Source of the DNA: Streptomyces reniochalinae | GTDB taxonomy: Bacteria; Actinomycetota; Actinomycetes; Streptomycetales; Streptomycetaceae | NCBI RefSeq assembly: GCF_003323735.1 | Contig: NZ_QOIM01000057.1 | Coordinates: forward strand, 62,001-126,000 | Reading direction: 5' to 3' | DNA: 64,000 nt | Shown: piece by piece, positions 63,275-64,000 of the stretch | How positions within the stretch are numbered: the stretch's first letter is position 1 | How the letters are laid out: each line of letters starts with the position of its first letter | Translations under genes and position numbers: made by a program | The notes under the pieces: generated by a model | What the model saw: the letters and a program-made list of their open reading frames with translations, nothing else | Databases searched by the model: none | What the model was told of the DNA's origin: nothing

Positions 63275-64000
63275 TCAGTCGAGGTAGTCGCGCAGCACCT
63301 GGGAACGCGAGGGGTGCCGCAGCTTGGACATCGTCTTCGACTCGATCTGCCGGATACGCTCACGCGTCACGCCGTAGACCTTGCCGATCTCATCGAGCGT
63401 CTTGGGCTGGCCATCGGTCAGACCGAAGCGCATGGAGACGACACCCGCCTCACGCTCGCTGAGAGTGTCGAGCACCGAGTGCAGCTGCTCCTGCAGAAGC
63501 GTGAAGCTGACCGCATCCGCGGGAACGACCGCCTCGGAGTCCTCGATCAGATCACCGAACTCGCTGTCGCCGTCCTCGCCCAGCGGAGTGTGCAGCGAGA
63601 TCGGCTCCCGGCCGTACTTCTGGACCTCGACGACCTTCTCGGGCGTCATGTCCAGCTCCTTGGCCAGCTCCTCCGGGGTGGGCTCGCGGCCCAGGTCCTG
63701 GAGCATCTGGCGCTGCACACGGGCCAGCTTGTTGATGACCTCGACCATGTGCACCGGGATACGGATGGTGCGGGCCTGGTCGGCCATGGCGCGAGTGATG
63801 GCCTGCCTGATCCACCACGTCGCGTAGGTCGAGAACTTGTAGCCCTTCGTGTAGTCGAACTTCTCGACCGCACGGATCAGGCCCAGGTTGCCCTCCTGGA
63901 TCAGGTCCAGGAAGAGCATGCCGCGGCCCGTGTAGCGCTTGGCCAGGGACACCACGAGGCGGAGGTTCGCCTCCAGCAGGTGGTTCTTGGCCCGGCGGCC
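63275..64000 (-). CDS. hrdB: Principal RNA polymerase sigma factor HrdB, 3' part
   Basis: The frame is open to the right edge, so the N-terminus is missing; 241 residues are visible. Region 2 is NHLLEANLRLVVSLAKRYTG then RGMLFLDLIQEGNLGLIRAV and FSTYATWWIRQAI. Region 3 is RTIRIPVHMVEVINKL. Region 4 has GVTRERIRQIESKTMSKLRHPS, and it ends VLRDYLD. These match primary sigma-70 factors; in Streptomyces this locus is hrdB. Essential housekeeping transcription factor. Confidence 0.95.
   Translation of the reverse strand, partial: GRRAKNHLLEANLRLVVSLAKRYTGRGMLFLDLIQEGNLGLIRAVEKFDYTKGYKFSTYATWWIRQAITRAMADQARTIRIPVHMVEVINKLARVQRQMLQDLGREPTPEELAKELDMTPEKVVEVQKYGREPISLHTPLGEDGDSEFGDLIEDSEAVVPADAVSFTLLQEQLHSVLDTLSEREAGVVSMRFGLTDGQPKTLDEIGKVYGVTRERIRQIESKTMSKLRHPSRSQVLRDYLD

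Noticed and set aside
1..64000. CRISPR arrays, tRNA or rRNA genes
   Set aside because: No regularly spaced identical repeats with unique spacers and no cloverleaf or rRNA segments were noticed by eye; a tRNA scan would settle it.

Overview
The window is very GC-rich, with short intergenic gaps, many GTG/TTG starts, GTGA/ATGA stop-start overlaps and strong GC hairpin terminators. The order hrdB - serine protease - parE - parC - ptsH - sepH - cutRS - dut - kdpDE is that of the conserved core of a Streptomyces (or very close) linear chromosome. I call it a Streptomyces chromosome segment; the species cannot be named from the sequence alone.

Left part (1-11989) is accessory DNA. Bases 1-3472 hold two adjacent minus-strand genes of unknown function, the first running off the left edge. 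Bases 3473-6660 are a scarred patch: repeated GAGCGTCA octamers, a 5'-truncated gene, the C-terminal stump of a tyrosine recombinase, and two in-frame halves of an unrecognised helical protein separated by a TGA. Bases 6620-10613 form a compact polymorphic-toxin module: lipoprotein, exported protein, a toxin with a WXG100-like N-terminus and a restriction-endonuclease-fold C-terminus, and a probable immunity protein. It is followed by a broken helicase/HIRAN remnant. The module lies between two imperfect direct copies (about 170 bp each) of the 3' end and downstream flank of the RNA methyltransferase gene at 11990-13345. This suggests integration at that gene's 3' end, probably more than once.

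Right part (11990-64000) is core chromosome. 11990-21945 is a potassium block: a KimA-like APC permease diverging from two TrkA-type NAD-binding proteins, then kdpDE without kdpFABC in view. 22002-26730 has an ABC ATPase, DUF3710, dut, a thioesterase and small conserved actinobacterial proteins. 27190-29127 is the CutRS two-component pair. 29515-41293 carries an inositol-phosphatase-family enzyme, coproporphyrin ferrochelatase, an FAD oxidase, a repeat-bearing membrane protein, the cell-division protein SepH, a sulfurtransferase, a VOC protein, thymidine kinase, a phosphodiesterase-like enzyme and DUF5998. 41370-45655 holds a GNAT/acyl-CoA-synthetase fusion, HPr, and an M23 endopeptidase behind a ydaO-type c-di-AMP riboswitch. 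45878-54226 has an active/inactive M16 pair, parC, a CobW GTPase and a sucraseferredoxin-like protein. 54422-58504 has a CitA-type kinase and an acetate-type symporter with its DUF485 partner. 58758-64000 has parE, DUF7455, a secreted trypsin-like protease and the 3' part of hrdB.

Two threads link genes. Potassium and osmotic control is represented by KimA, TrkA, KdpDE and the c-di-AMP riboswitch on a wall hydrolase. Chromosome and cell-cycle functions (ParC, ParE, SepH, HrdB) fill the right half. The most interesting accessory material is the integration scar with its toxin module, and the unknown gene pair at the left edge.
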